Part shown: positions 17,466 through 26,124 of the stretch, piece by piece | How positions within the stretch are numbered: the stretch's first letter is position 1 | Layout: each line of letters begins with the position of its first letter | Source: Hymenobacter fodinae | GTDB lineage: Bacteria > Bacteroidota > Bacteroidia > Cytophagales > Hymenobacteraceae | Direction of reading: 5' to 3' | Assembly (NCBI RefSeq): GCF_004745825.1 | Contig: NZ_SRLA01000002.1 | Span: 1,054,001-1,118,000 of the forward strand | DNA: 64,000 nucleotides | The notes under the pieces: generated by a model | Database searches by the model: none | Seen by the model: only the letters and a program-made list of their open reading frames with translations | Told to the model about the DNA's origin: nothing | Translations under genes and position numbers: made by a program

Positions 17466-18902
17466 ATGAAGCCATTTCTCAACGACGACTTCCTGCTGCA
17501 AACGGCCACGGCCAGCACGCTCTACCACGAGTATGCCAAGCAGATGCCCATCATCGACTACCACAACCACCTCTTGCCCGACCAGATTGCGGAGGATAAG
17601 CAGTTCGATACTATCACCCAGATCTGGCTCTACGGCGACCATTATAAGTGGCGCGCTATGCGGGCCAACGGCGTGCCTGAGCGCTACATCACGGGTGATG
17701 CTTCTGACTGGGAAAAGTTTGAGAAATGGGCCGAAACTGTGCCCCAAACAGTGCGCAACCCCCTTTATCACTGGACGCACCTAGAGCTACGCCGCTACTT
17801 CGGTATCACGGAGCTGCTCAACCCGGCCAGTGCCCGCCGCATCTACGACCAGTGCAACGAGAAGCTGCGTACCCCTGAGTACTCCGTGCGAAATCTGCTA
17901 CGTATGATGAACGTGGAGACGCTCTGCACCACCGACGACCCCGCTGACACCCTGGAGCACCACCGCGCCCTGGCCGCCAGCGGCTACGAGGTGCAGGTGC
18001 TGCCTACGTTCCGGGCCGATAAAGCCATGACGCCCGAAAACGCTGCGGCCTATAACGAGTATTTGGATAAGCTAGGCCAGTCGGCGGCCGTGGAGATCAA
18101 AACCTTCCACGATTTAGAGAAGGCCCTTCGCCTTCGCCACGACTACTTCGCCGCTCTGGGCTGCCGCCTTTCTGACCATGGACTAGAGCAGATTTACGCT
18201 GCCGATTACACGGCCGCTGAGGTGCTAGATATCTTTGCCAAAGTGCGAGGAGGGGAGGAGCTAGGTCAGGAGGAAGTGCTGAAGTTTAAGTCGGCCATGC
18301 TGGTGCTGCTGGCGGAGATGGACTGGGAGAAAGGCTGGACTCAGCAGTTTCACTTGGGTGCTCTTCGTAACAACAACTCCCGCATGCTGCGTGAGTTGGG
18401 CCCCGATACCGGCTGGGACTCCATTGGTGACTTCCCCCAAGGCCGCGCCCTGTCAAAGTTCATGGACCGCCTCGACGGGCAGGACAAGCTCGCTAAAACT
18501 ATCATCTACAATCTGAACCCCGCCGATAACGAGTTGATTGCCACCATGATTGGCAACTTCAACGATGGCTCGGTGGCGGGTAAGGTGCAGTTCGGTTCGG
18601 GCTGGTGGTTCTTGGATCAGAAGGACGGTATGGAGAAACAAATCAACGCTCTTTCCAACATGGGCCTGCTGAGCCGTTTCGTGGGCATGCTCACCGATTC
18701 GCGTAGCTTCCTCTCATACCCTCGCCACGAGTACTTCCGCCGCGTGCTTTGCAACCTGTTCGGCAACGACGTGGAAAACGGCGAACTGCCCGATGACATC
18801 GAAGGCCTGGGCCAGATCATCCAGAATATCTGCTACGGCAACGCCAAGGAGTACTTTGGTTTTGTGAAAGCCGGAGTATCGGAAACGGCTGAAGTGGCCT
18901 AG
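17466..18902 (+). CDS. uxaC: Glucuronate/galacturonate isomerase UxaC
   Basis: UxaC isomerises D-galacturonate to D-tagaturonate, and glucuronate to fructuronate, the first step after uptake. The 478-residue protein matches the family length (E. coli 470). It carries the amidohydrolase-like metal motif IIDYHNHLLP near residues 24-33, then TTDDPADTLEHH and a late DSRSFLSYPRHEYFRR. The ATG at 17466 follows a TTG at 17457 and gives MKPFLNDDFLLQT, the normal N-terminus. The stop codon TAG is part of the GGCCTAG heptamer. The gene is isolated by inverted repeats on both sides and probably has its own promoter. Confidence 0.96.
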   Translation: MKPFLNDDFLLQTATASTLYHEYAKQMPIIDYHNHLLPDQIAEDKQFDTITQIWLYGDHYKWRAMRANGVPERYITGDASDWEKFEKWAETVPQTVRNPLYHWTHLELRRYFGITELLNPASARRIYDQCNEKLRTPEYSVRNLLRMMNVETLCTTDDPADTLEHHRALAASGYEVQVLPTFRADKAMTPENAAAYNEYLDKLGQSAAVEIKTFHDLEKALRLRHDYFAALGCRLSDHGLEQIYAADYTAAEVLDIFAKVRGGEELGQEEVLKFKSAMLVLLAEMDWEKGWTQQFHLGALRNNNSRMLRELGPDTGWDSIGDFPQGRALSKFMDRLDGQDKLAKTIIYNLNPADNELIATMIGNFNDGSVAGKVQFGSGWWFLDQKDGMEKQINALSNMGLLSRFVGMLTDSRSFLSYPRHEYFRRVLCNLFGNDVENGELPDDIEGLGQIIQNICYGNAKEYFGFVKAGVSETAEVA

Positions 18903-18904
18903 CT

Positions 18905-19073
18905 AGAGCTAAAGACTAGTTCCCCTCCTTCTTAGCTAAGGAGGGGCTAGGGGTGGTTGACCAATCGTTGAACATTCACTAGCACTTAGTCTTAGCCTTA
19001 AAAAATCGTTCTAGGCCACTTCAACCACCCCTAGCCTCTCCTCCGCTGAGGAGGGGAACTAGTCTTTAGCTCT
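18905..19073. repeat. Two-hairpin inverted repeat element between uxaC and kdgK
   Basis: Outer arms at 18905-18928 and 19050-19073 are perfect 24-bp reverse complements. Inner arms at 18940-18960 and 19021-19041 pair with one mismatch. Each side also folds alone through CCCCTCC/GGAGGGG. The spacer contains a CTAGGCC heptamer. Similar CCCCTCTCCCC...GGGG modules occur inside 27765-27899. This looks like a REP/MITE-type element. Confidence 0.85.
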
Positions 19074-19088
19074 TAGCTGCTTTCCAAC

Positions 19089-20099
19089 ATGAAGAAAGTT
19101 GTCACCTTTGGTGAGATTATGATGCGGCTCTCGCCGCCGTTGAATTACCGGCTCACGCAGGCCAGCTCGTTGGAAATAACCTACGGCGGCGGTGATGCTA
19201 ACGTGGCGGCCTCGCTGGCGCGGTTAGGCATGCCGGCCGCGCACGTGGGCTGCTTCCCCGACAACGAGCTAGGCCAAGCCGCTGCCCAATCGTTTCAGCG
19301 GTTGGGGGTGGATATGAGCCGCTGCGTATTCAAAGGCGACCGGCTAGGCCTGTATTTCCTGGAGGTAGGCGCCTCGTTGCGGGCTAGTCGTATCGTGTAT
19401 GATCGGTATAACTCCGCGTTTGCCAACCTGCAGCCAGAGTGGTTTAACTGGGATGAAATCCTGCAAGACGCTAGCTGCCTGCACTGGACGGGCATTACGC
19501 CTGCCGTTTCGGCCACGGCCGCGCAAGCCACCGCCGATGCCATTCAAGCGGCCCGCCGCTTAGGCATCACGGTTTCGGCCGACGTGAATTACCGCCGCAA
19601 CCTATGGCAGTATGGGCAGCGCGCCCAAGACGTAATGCCCCCGCTAGTAGCCGGCTGCGACATGGTGGTGTGCACCGAGGGCGACGCCGAAGATCTGTTT
19701 GGTATCAAGGCCGAGGCAGGGGCCGAGAACAGCTTCGTTTCCATGAGTGAGAAGTTAATTAAGCGCTTCCCCCAGATCAAGCGCATCATTGCTACCCGCC
19801 GCAATACCCAGAGCGCTTCCCACGAGCGTATCCGCGGTATTGCCTACATCGACGGCACCTTCCACGAAACCGAAGACTTCGACATCAACCCCGTAGTAGA
19901 CCGCATTGGGGGCGGCGACTCGTTTATTTCCGGCTTCATCTACGGCAGCCAGAAGTACTCCACCGTAGCCGAGGCCCTTACGTTTGCCACGGCCGCATCG
20001 GCCCTGAAGCACACCATTCACGGCGATATCAACCTGGTGACGGCCGCGGAAGTAGAGCACATCATGGCCGGCAATACCTCGGGCCGCCTGTTGCGGTAA
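19089..20099 (+). CDS. kdgK: 2-keto-3-deoxygluconate kinase KdgK (PfkB family)
   Basis: KdgK phosphorylates KDG to KDPG with ATP, joining the galacturonate and unsaturated-uronate branches. The 336-residue protein shows the PfkB features: an N-terminal GGGDANVAASLARLG near residues 35-49, and the C-terminal anion-hole and catalytic-base motif DRIGGGDSFISGF, with the base Asp near residue 276. The N-terminus KKVVTFGEIMMRLSPP is typical of KdgK. eda follows after 62 bp, with two heptamers in the gap. Ribokinase-like kinases for other sugars are the alternative, but context makes KDG by far the likeliest substrate. Confidence 0.92.
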   Translation: MKKVVTFGEIMMRLSPPLNYRLTQASSLEITYGGGDANVAASLARLGMPAAHVGCFPDNELGQAAAQSFQRLGVDMSRCVFKGDRLGLYFLEVGASLRASRIVYDRYNSAFANLQPEWFNWDEILQDASCLHWTGITPAVSATAAQATADAIQAARRLGITVSADVNYRRNLWQYGQRAQDVMPPLVAGCDMVVCTEGDAEDLFGIKAEAGAENSFVSMSEKLIKRFPQIKRIIATRRNTQSASHERIRGIAYIDGTFHETEDFDINPVVDRIGGGDSFISGFIYGSQKYSTVAEALTFATAASALKHTIHGDINLVTAAEVEHIMAGNTSGRLLR

Positions 20100-20161
20100 C
20101 TTAATTTGAATCCCCTTTCTAGGCCACTCTTTACTGGCCTAGCAACTGATACTTCTGACTC

Positions 20162-20818
20162 ATGCCTCGTTATTCTACCGCTGCCATTCAACAGATCGTA
20201 CTGGATACGCCCATCGTACCGGTATTTTTTCACGCCGATGTGGCCTACGCCCAGCGTATTCTGCAGGCCTGCTACGAGGGTGGCTTACGCGTCTTTGAAT
20301 TCACGAACCGCGGGGCTAATGCCTTTGAGGTGTTCTCGGCCCTGATGCCCTTCGTGCAGAAAAATTGCCCCGGCATGTTGCTGGGCATCGGTACCATTTA
20401 TACCGCCGAAGATGCCGAACGTTTCATTCAGGCCGGCGCCGACTTTGTGGTGCAGCCTTGCTTGACAACGGAAGTAGCTGAGGTGTGCCGGAACCACGGC
20501 ACGCCCTGGCTGCCCGGTACCATGACGGTGGGGGAGGTGTACCAAGCTACCAAACTGGGCGCTGCCATCGTCAAAATCTTCCCCGGTAACGTGGTAGGCC
20601 CTGGTTTCATCAAGAGTCTGCGTGGCCCCATGCCCACGGTGCCGCTGATGGTGACGGGCGGCGTGGAGCCCACCGAGGAAAGCCTGCGCGAGTGGTTTGC
20701 GGCTGGCGTAAACGTGGTAGGTATGGGCTCCCAACTCTTTAAAAACGTGGATGACACCCAGGCCTTCAGCCAGCAAATTGCGCAGTTGCTGGAGTTTGTC
20801 GGTACCTTAAAGAAATAG
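20162..20818 (+). CDS. eda: KDPG/KHG aldolase Eda
   Basis: Eda splits 2-keto-3-deoxy-6-phosphogluconate into pyruvate and glyceraldehyde-3-phosphate, the end of the uronate route. The 218-residue class I aldolase has the Schiff-base lysine in IVKIFPGNVVGPGFIKSL at about residue 137 (Lys133 in E. coli). It also has the substrate-binding stretches GIGTIYTAEDAERFIQAGAD and PLMVTGGVEPTEESLREW. It is located between kdgK and the transporter gene, on the same strand, and probably in the same operon. No anomalies. Confidence 0.95.
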   Translation: MPRYSTAAIQQIVLDTPIVPVFFHADVAYAQRILQACYEGGLRVFEFTNRGANAFEVFSALMPFVQKNCPGMLLGIGTIYTAEDAERFIQAGADFVVQPCLTTEVAEVCRNHGTPWLPGTMTVGEVYQATKLGAAIVKIFPGNVVGPGFIKSLRGPMPTVPLMVTGGVEPTEESLREWFAAGVNVVGMGSQLFKNVDDTQAFSQQIAQLLEFVGTLKK

Positions 20819-20903
20819 TCTCACGATCTGGGTTGGTGCGCCGGCTGCCCTAGCCCTCCCTGCAGCACCTAGAGTATCTCCCACCGAATTCAGCCCGACC
20901 TCT

Positions 20904-22268
20904 ATGATACAAACCCCACCCGCTGCAACGGCAACTGCCACCTCCATTGGCAAGTACCGCTGGACCATCTGCTCCCTAGTGTTCTTCGCCACCACGGTGA
21001 ACTACCTCGACCGGGCGGTTATCTCCCTGCTGAAACCGTACCTGGAAACCGAGTTTCACTGGAACGCCGGCGACTACGCCAACATTGAAATTGCGTTTAA
21101 ACTGGCCTACTCGCTGGGTATGCTGGGTGTGGGGCGCATCATTGACAAGCTCGGCACGAAGATGGGCTATGCCCTCTCCACATTCTTGTGGAGCTTAGCA
21201 GCCATTGGGCACGCTTTAGTGAGTAGCACCCTGGGTTTTAGCGTTGCGCGCGCCTTTTTGGGGGTGACGGAGGCGGGCAATTTCCCGGCTGCCATTAAAA
21301 CGACGGCGGAGTGGTTCCCGCAGAAGGAGCGGGCCTTGGCCACCGGTATCTTCAACTCCGGCTCCAACGTGGGCGCCATCATCGCCCCACTTACCGTGCC
21401 GTGGATTGCGGAAACCTGGGGCTGGAAATGGGCTTTTATTATCACGGGTGCCCTGGGGTTTGTGTGGCTGGTGCTGTGGTTTATGCTCTATGAAGTGCCC
21501 GCTCGGCACGCTAAGCTGACCAAAGCCGAGTTTGAGTACATCCACAGTGATGTAGATGATCTGGCCGCAGCTTCCATCGAGACCCAACCCAAGGTATCGT
21601 GGTTTAAGCTTCTGACCTTCCGGCAAACCTGGGGCTTCGTACTCGGCAAGTTCCTGACCGACCCCGTGTGGTGGTTCTATCTATTCTGGTTGCCTGACTT
21701 TCTCACCAAACAGTACGGCCTCAAGGGCACCGACATTGCTCTGCCCGTAGCTATGGTGTACATGCTTTCTAGCGTGGGCAGCATTGGGGGCGGCTGGATT
21801 CCGCTGAACTTCATCAAGCACGGCATGCCGGCCTTCAAAGCCCGCAAAACGTCCATGCTGCTGATTGCCCTGTGCGTATTCCCGATTGTGTTTGCGCAGC
21901 AGCTAGGCCAGATAAACATGTGGCTGGCGGTACTGGTAATTGGTATTGCGGCTGCCGCACACCAAGCCTGGAGCGCCAACATCTTCACCACCGTTTCTGA
22001 CATGTTCCCGAAGCGGGCCGTGGCCTCGGTAACGGGTATTGGTGGCATGGCCGGCGGTATGGGCGGTATTCTGCTCTCGGCCCTGGTGCAGAAGCGCATG
22101 TTCGTGTACTACGAGAGTATTGGGCAGCTCGACAAGGCCTACTTCATCATGTTCTGGATTTGCGGCGGGGCCTACCTGCTGGCTTGGGTGCTCATGCACT
22201 TCCTGGCGCCTACCATGAAGCAGATTCAGCTTGACGACGTGCCGCCCGCGGCAGCTCCGACTCGCTAA
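20904..22268 (+). CDS. exuT: MFS hexuronate transporter, ExuT-like
   Basis: A cytoplasmic membrane symporter of the anion:cation symporter branch of the major facilitator superfamily, probably importing galacturonate or glucuronate. The 454-residue protein has about 12 hydrophobic segments. The first carries TTVNYLDRAVISLLKPYL, matching the ExuT/GudP signature with NYLDR. The loop GVGRIIDKLGTKMGY fits the MFS A-motif, and AEWFPQKERALATGIFNSGSNVGA is strongly family-like. It lies 85 bp after eda and 20 bp before the small secreted protein. Substrate is inferred from the surrounding uronate genes. Confidence 0.9.
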   Translation: MIQTPPAATATATSIGKYRWTICSLVFFATTVNYLDRAVISLLKPYLETEFHWNAGDYANIEIAFKLAYSLGMLGVGRIIDKLGTKMGYALSTFLWSLAAIGHALVSSTLGFSVARAFLGVTEAGNFPAAIKTTAEWFPQKERALATGIFNSGSNVGAIIAPLTVPWIAETWGWKWAFIITGALGFVWLVLWFMLYEVPARHAKLTKAEFEYIHSDVDDLAAASIETQPKVSWFKLLTFRQTWGFVLGKFLTDPVWWFYLFWLPDFLTKQYGLKGTDIALPVAMVYMLSSVGSIGGGWIPLNFIKHGMPAFKARKTSMLLIALCVFPIVFAQQLGQINMWLAVLVIGIAAAAHQAWSANIFTTVSDMFPKRAVASVTGIGGMAGGMGGILLSALVQKRMFVYYESIGQLDKAYFIMFWICGGAYLLAWVLMHFLAPTMKQIQLDDVPPAAAPTR

Positions 22269-22288
22269 CTCCTTTCCCTCTTCCTGTT

Positions 22289-22768
22289 ATGAAAAAATCA
22301 GCCCTGCTGTTGCTGCTGGCTCTGCTAGCCATGCCCGCCTATATCTTCGCTCAAACTAAAACGAAGAAAGACGTAGTTGCCATTTCGGAGGTAGAGAAGC
22401 TGGAGCGTCAGCGCTTCGAGGCTCAGGTGAAAAAGGACTATGCCTTCCTGGAAAAAGTGTTTGCCGATGACCTCGTGTACACCCACTCCAACGGCCACCA
22501 GAACAACAAGCAGGAGTACATTCAGTCCATCCGTGACGGTAAAAGCCAGTACGAGAAGATTGACGTGGAAGCCCTAAACGTGCGAGCTTACAACGACGGT
22601 AAAGCAGCCGTAGTGAATGGCACCATTACCATTACGCTGCCTAACAAGCCCGATGGCTCGGCCAACCTGGCCCACCTCAAGTACGTGGTGGTGCAAGTGA
22701 AAGACCCCAAGAAGGGCTGGCAGGTAGTGCTGTGGCAGTCCCAGAAACAGCCCGAAGCCAAGAGCTAA
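22289..22768 (+). CDS. Secreted NTF2-like (DUF4440) protein
   Basis: The 159-residue protein has a signal peptide (MKKSALLLLLALLAMPAYIFA) and an NTF2-like cone fold of the DUF4440/SnoaL type. Motifs are LERQRFEAQVKKDYAFLEKV, DLVYTHSNGHQNNKQEYI and a C-terminal WQVVLWQSQKQ. DUF4440 proteins often have unknown binding or ketosteroid-isomerase-like roles. It starts 20 bp after the transporter gene and probably shares its transcript. A periplasmic role in uronate handling is possible but unproven. Confidence 0.8.
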   Translation: MKKSALLLLLALLAMPAYIFAQTKTKKDVVAISEVEKLERQRFEAQVKKDYAFLEKVFADDLVYTHSNGHQNNKQEYIQSIRDGKSQYEKIDVEALNVRAYNDGKAAVVNGTITITLPNKPDGSANLAHLKYVVVQVKDPKKGWQVVLWQSQKQPEAKS

Positions 22769-22883
22769 CCAGAGCCACTTTACGGATAGTGCAACTCATC
22801 ATGCCGGCAGTGCCAATTGCGTGATGACTGGGTAGCCTGTGTCCTTATGGTACCGTTTGAGACAGCTTACAAAGAACCCAAGA

Positions 22884-22897
22884 GTGGCCTAGGCCAC
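22884..22897. repeat. Perfect 14-bp palindrome GTGGCCTAGGCCAC
   Basis: A full dyad of the heptamer GGCCTAG lies in the gap before fbp. A related perfect palindrome CTGGCCTAGGCCAG occurs inside the adaptor gene near 54753. Confidence 0.7.
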
Positions 22898-23025
22898 CAG
22901 CTTACATAATTTAGACCGAGCAACACTGCGGCGGCCAACGGATGTGCGTGGAGGTTAGGGGCCATCAAGCATTCGGGACGCCGCCGCAGCTCTCGGCTGC
23001 TTTCATCCATTTCTTCCTTCAAGTT

Positions 23026-24078
23026 ATGAGTATCAACCGCGAGAATACGTTGGCCCAACCCGTGGGCACTACGCTGGAGCGCTACATCATGCGCAATCAG
23101 GCCGAGTTTGCTTACGCTACGGGAGAGCTCTCGCAGCTGCTGCGCGACATTGCGTTGGCCGGCAAAATTGTAAACCGGGAAGTAAACCGGGCGGGCCTGA
23201 CTAGCATCATCGGGGCCATGGGCCAGCAGAACGTGCAGGGCGAAAGCCAGCAAAAGCTCGATGTAGAGGCCAATATCCGCTTCATTCGGGCCTTAACGAA
23301 CGGGCGCGAGGCCTGCGCGGTGCTATCGGAGGAAGAGGACGATATGATTCACACGGGCAACTGCCAGGGCAAGTACGTGGTGGCCATCGACCCGCTGGAT
23401 GGCTCCTCGAATATCGATGTGAACATTAGCATCGGGACCATCTTCAGCATCTACCGGCGCGTGTCGCCGGTAGGCCAGGAGGCCACCCGAGGAGACTTCT
23501 TGCAGGGTGGCCGCCGGCAGGTGGCGGCAGGGTACATCCTGTATGGTTCCAGCACCATGCTTGTGTACACCACCGGGCACGGTGTGGTGGGCTTCACCTA
23601 TGAAAACTCCCTGGGCGAGTTCTTCCTCTCGCACCCCAACATCACTATTCCGGCCTCGGGCAACGTGTTTTCCTGCAACGAGGGCTACTGGTTCGACTAC
23701 CCCCAGTACGTGCGCGACTTTCTGATGCAGTGCAAGGAGAAGTCGATGAGCGGGCGGTATGTGGGCTCCCTGGTGGCTGATTACCACCGCAACCTATTTA
23801 CGGGCGGTATTTACCTATACCCGCCTACCCGCAAAACGCCCAATGGCAAGCTCCGGCTGCTCTACGAGGGATACCCGTTGGCCTTCCTGATTGAGCAAGC
23901 CGGTGGTGAGGCCATGGCCGGCGAAGAAAAAGTACTGGATATAGTGCCAACTGAATATCATCAGCGCGCGCCCTTGTATATTGGCTCGCCCGAGTTGGTA
24001 AACAGGCTCTTAGCCTGCGCTAGTGAGGCACAAACGGCTTCTGTTCTCGAGACTCCGGCAGCAGGTGCCGGCCGCTAG
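23026..24078 (+). CDS. fbp: Fructose-1,6-bisphosphatase class I
   Basis: FBPase hydrolyses fructose-1,6-bisphosphate, the gluconeogenic step needed when cells grow on uronates that yield pyruvate and triose phosphate. The 350-residue cytosolic enzyme shows the metal-binding signature IDPLDGSSNIDVNISIGTIF, SEEEDD, and the late GGIYLYPPTRKTPNGKLRLLYE with EQAGGEA. The ATG at 23026 is preferred over 22942, which adds non-homologous residues. The TAG stop overlaps a CTAGGCC heptamer. It follows the pectin cluster on the same strand but with a 257 bp gap. Confidence 0.95.
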   Translation: MSINRENTLAQPVGTTLERYIMRNQAEFAYATGELSQLLRDIALAGKIVNREVNRAGLTSIIGAMGQQNVQGESQQKLDVEANIRFIRALTNGREACAVLSEEEDDMIHTGNCQGKYVVAIDPLDGSSNIDVNISIGTIFSIYRRVSPVGQEATRGDFLQGGRRQVAAGYILYGSSTMLVYTTGHGVVGFTYENSLGEFFLSHPNITIPASGNVFSCNEGYWFDYPQYVRDFLMQCKEKSMSGRYVGSLVADYHRNLFTGGIYLYPPTRKTPNGKLRLLYEGYPLAFLIEQAGGEAMAGEEKVLDIVPTEYHQRAPLYIGSPELVNRLLACASEAQTASVLETPAAGAGR

Positions 24079-24170
24079 GCCAGTCTTGTAGTGCAAACAA
24101 TTCTACTCTAATCTTCTTTAGGGAGCACGCTACACCAATCAGCCCTTTCGCGGCGACTCCTCTCCTCACC

Positions 24171-25709
24171 ATGCCAAAAATCATTTCGCCCCAAGTAGAG
24201 TTCGGCGGGTTGCTGAACCAGATGAAGTCGATTACCCCGGAAGTGTTTACCGCCAACGGGCAGTTTCTGAATCTGTTGGAGGGGCGCTGGCAGGAGCCCG
24301 GCAAACCCCGCCCGTTTACCTCCCCAGTTGATGGCTCGGAGCTGGGTTCACTGCCCATGCTCGACCACGCAACTGCTCTGCGCTCCGTGCTGGCCGCCAA
24401 GCAGGAAGCCACCGCTTGGGCTGCCACCGACCTGGATGAGCGCAAGCGCCGCGTGCAGGACTGCCTCAACCAGCTCCGCGACCAAGTAGACCTGATCGGC
24501 AAGCTGCTGATCTGGGAAATCGGCAAGACTTATAAGCTGGGCTTCACCGACATCGACCGCGCCATTGACGGTGTGCAGTGGTACGTGGATAACATCGAAG
24601 GCATGCTCAACTCGCGCAAGCCGCTAGGCCTTGTGAGCAACATTGCCTCCTGGAACTACCCCATGTCGGTGCTGTTGCATGCGGTGCTGGTACAGGCGCT
24701 ATGCGGCAACTCCGTTATTGCCAAAACGCCCACCGACGGCGGCTTTATTTCCCTGAGTCTGGCCTTCGCCATTGCTCGCCGTTGTGGCCTGCCTGTAACG
24801 CTGGTGAGCGGCTCGGGTGGGGAACTCAGCGACGTGCTAGTGAAGCACGAAGCTGTTGACTGCCTCTCATTTGTGGGTGGCCGCTATAACGGCCGCAACA
24901 TCGCCGATGCCCTGAGCCAGGAGCACAAGCGCTACATGCTGGAAATGGAAGGCGTGAACACCTACGGCATCTGGAACTACAGTGACTGGGACGGCCTCTC
25001 CGAGCAGCTCAAGAAGGGCTACGACTACGGCAAGCAGCGTTGCACAGCCTACGTGCGCTTCGTGGTAGAGCGTCGCCTGTTCCCGCAGTTCGTGGAAACC
25101 TACTGGAATACCATCAAGGGCCTGAAAGTGGGTAACCCCACGCTGGTCGATAATGCCGACGATAAGCTGCCCGATCTGGCGTTTGGCCCCGTAATCAACG
25201 CCCGCCAGGCCGAAGACCTGGACCGTCTCTACGATAACGCCCTCAAAACCGGCGCCACGCCCATTTTTGAGGGCAAGTTGGATGAAAGCCTGTTTCTGCC
25301 CGGTCAGGATATGAGCGCCTACCGCGCCCCCCGCGCCCTGGTAAACCTGCCCCGCCAGAGCGAGCTGTACTTCAAAGAACCCTTCGGCCCCATCGACTCC
25401 ATCGTGCTCGTTGACCGCGTGGAGGAACTGGTTGGGGAGATGAACATCTCCAACGGCGCTCTGGTAGCGGCTGTAGCCAGTGATGACCAGAAGTGGGCCG
25501 CCCGCACGGCCAAGGAAGTGCGCGCCTTCAAAGTAGGCCTTAACAAGCTCCGCTCTCGCGGCGACCGGGAAGAAGTGTTCGGTGGCCTAGGCGAGTCTTG
25601 GAAGGGCGCTTTCGTTGGCGGCGCCCTCCTCGTAGAAGCCGTAACCGAAGGCAGCAAGCCTATCCTCGGCAACTTCGAAGATGCGACTCTGCTGCCCGAG
25701 AACCCCTAG
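24171..25709 (+). CDS. Aldehyde dehydrogenase family protein
   Basis: A 512-residue NAD(P)-dependent aldehyde dehydrogenase-like enzyme. The cofactor part has ASWNYPMSVLLHAVLVQALC and GNSVIAKTP. The general base is probably in MLEMEGVN, in place of the usual ELGGKN, and the nucleophile Cys in YGKQRCTAYVRF near residue 287. The end LNKLRSRGDREEVFGGLGESW is unusual for common ALDHs. The natural aldehyde cannot be read from the sequence. It follows fbp by 92 bp and precedes a clear terminator, so it may close the uronate/gluconeogenic unit. Confidence 0.85.
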   Translation: MPKIISPQVEFGGLLNQMKSITPEVFTANGQFLNLLEGRWQEPGKPRPFTSPVDGSELGSLPMLDHATALRSVLAAKQEATAWAATDLDERKRRVQDCLNQLRDQVDLIGKLLIWEIGKTYKLGFTDIDRAIDGVQWYVDNIEGMLNSRKPLGLVSNIASWNYPMSVLLHAVLVQALCGNSVIAKTPTDGGFISLSLAFAIARRCGLPVTLVSGSGGELSDVLVKHEAVDCLSFVGGRYNGRNIADALSQEHKRYMLEMEGVNTYGIWNYSDWDGLSEQLKKGYDYGKQRCTAYVRFVVERRLFPQFVETYWNTIKGLKVGNPTLVDNADDKLPDLAFGPVINARQAEDLDRLYDNALKTGATPIFEGKLDESLFLPGQDMSAYRAPRALVNLPRQSELYFKEPFGPIDSIVLVDRVEELVGEMNISNGALVAAVASDDQKWAARTAKEVRAFKVGLNKLRSRGDREEVFGGLGESWKGAFVGGALLVEAVTEGSKPILGNFEDATLLPENP

Positions 25710-26124
25710 GCCACTAGGAATTCAGGTGAAGCTTAATAAAAAGAGCGCAACCCGGTGGGTTGTGCTCTTTTTATTAATGCCGCGGCAAACCGTCGGTTAC
25801 TAGAATTTGGAAAGTCAGTTGCTTCACCGGATACCGGTAAAAAAGCCGCCTTCGTACCTGGAACAGGGGACGAAGAGCGGCCGGATAATTGCCTAATGAT
25901 GGGAAGGAATAAGGGAGGCTGGAAGGGCCCCGCAATAAGGAATTGGTAGGGGATGAATAACGAACCGAAGGTATACGCCTAAGGCTCAGCAGTGCTAGCC
26001 AATACTCAACAGTACGAGACTTTTTAGGGATGTGCTTGTGCACGTAACGTGCTGTTAAATTGAGTTTTAAATAGAGGGCTAAAGGACTTTACAGGCGCTG
26101 AAAGCTTCTTGTCAATGCGGACGT
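25710..26124. other. Intergenic region between two convergent genes
   Basis: About 415 bp between the aldehyde dehydrogenase gene (+) and the SDR gene (-). It holds the terminator at 25737-25776 and one CTAGGCC. Two short open frames (64 and 89 codons, opposite strands) overlap each other and resemble nothing known, so they were not called. Confidence 0.6.
25737..25776 (+). terminator. Terminator after aldehyde dehydrogenase gene
   Basis: The stem AAGAGCGCAACCC / GGGTTGTGCTCTT with a three-base loop is flanked by an A-run and a T-run, so it can act on both strands. One G-T pair interrupts the stem. Confidence 0.9.

Noticed and set aside
25755..26043. Two short open frames after the aldehyde dehydrogenase terminator
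   Set aside because: They overlap on opposite strands, show no known motif or signal, and the first starts within the terminator region.
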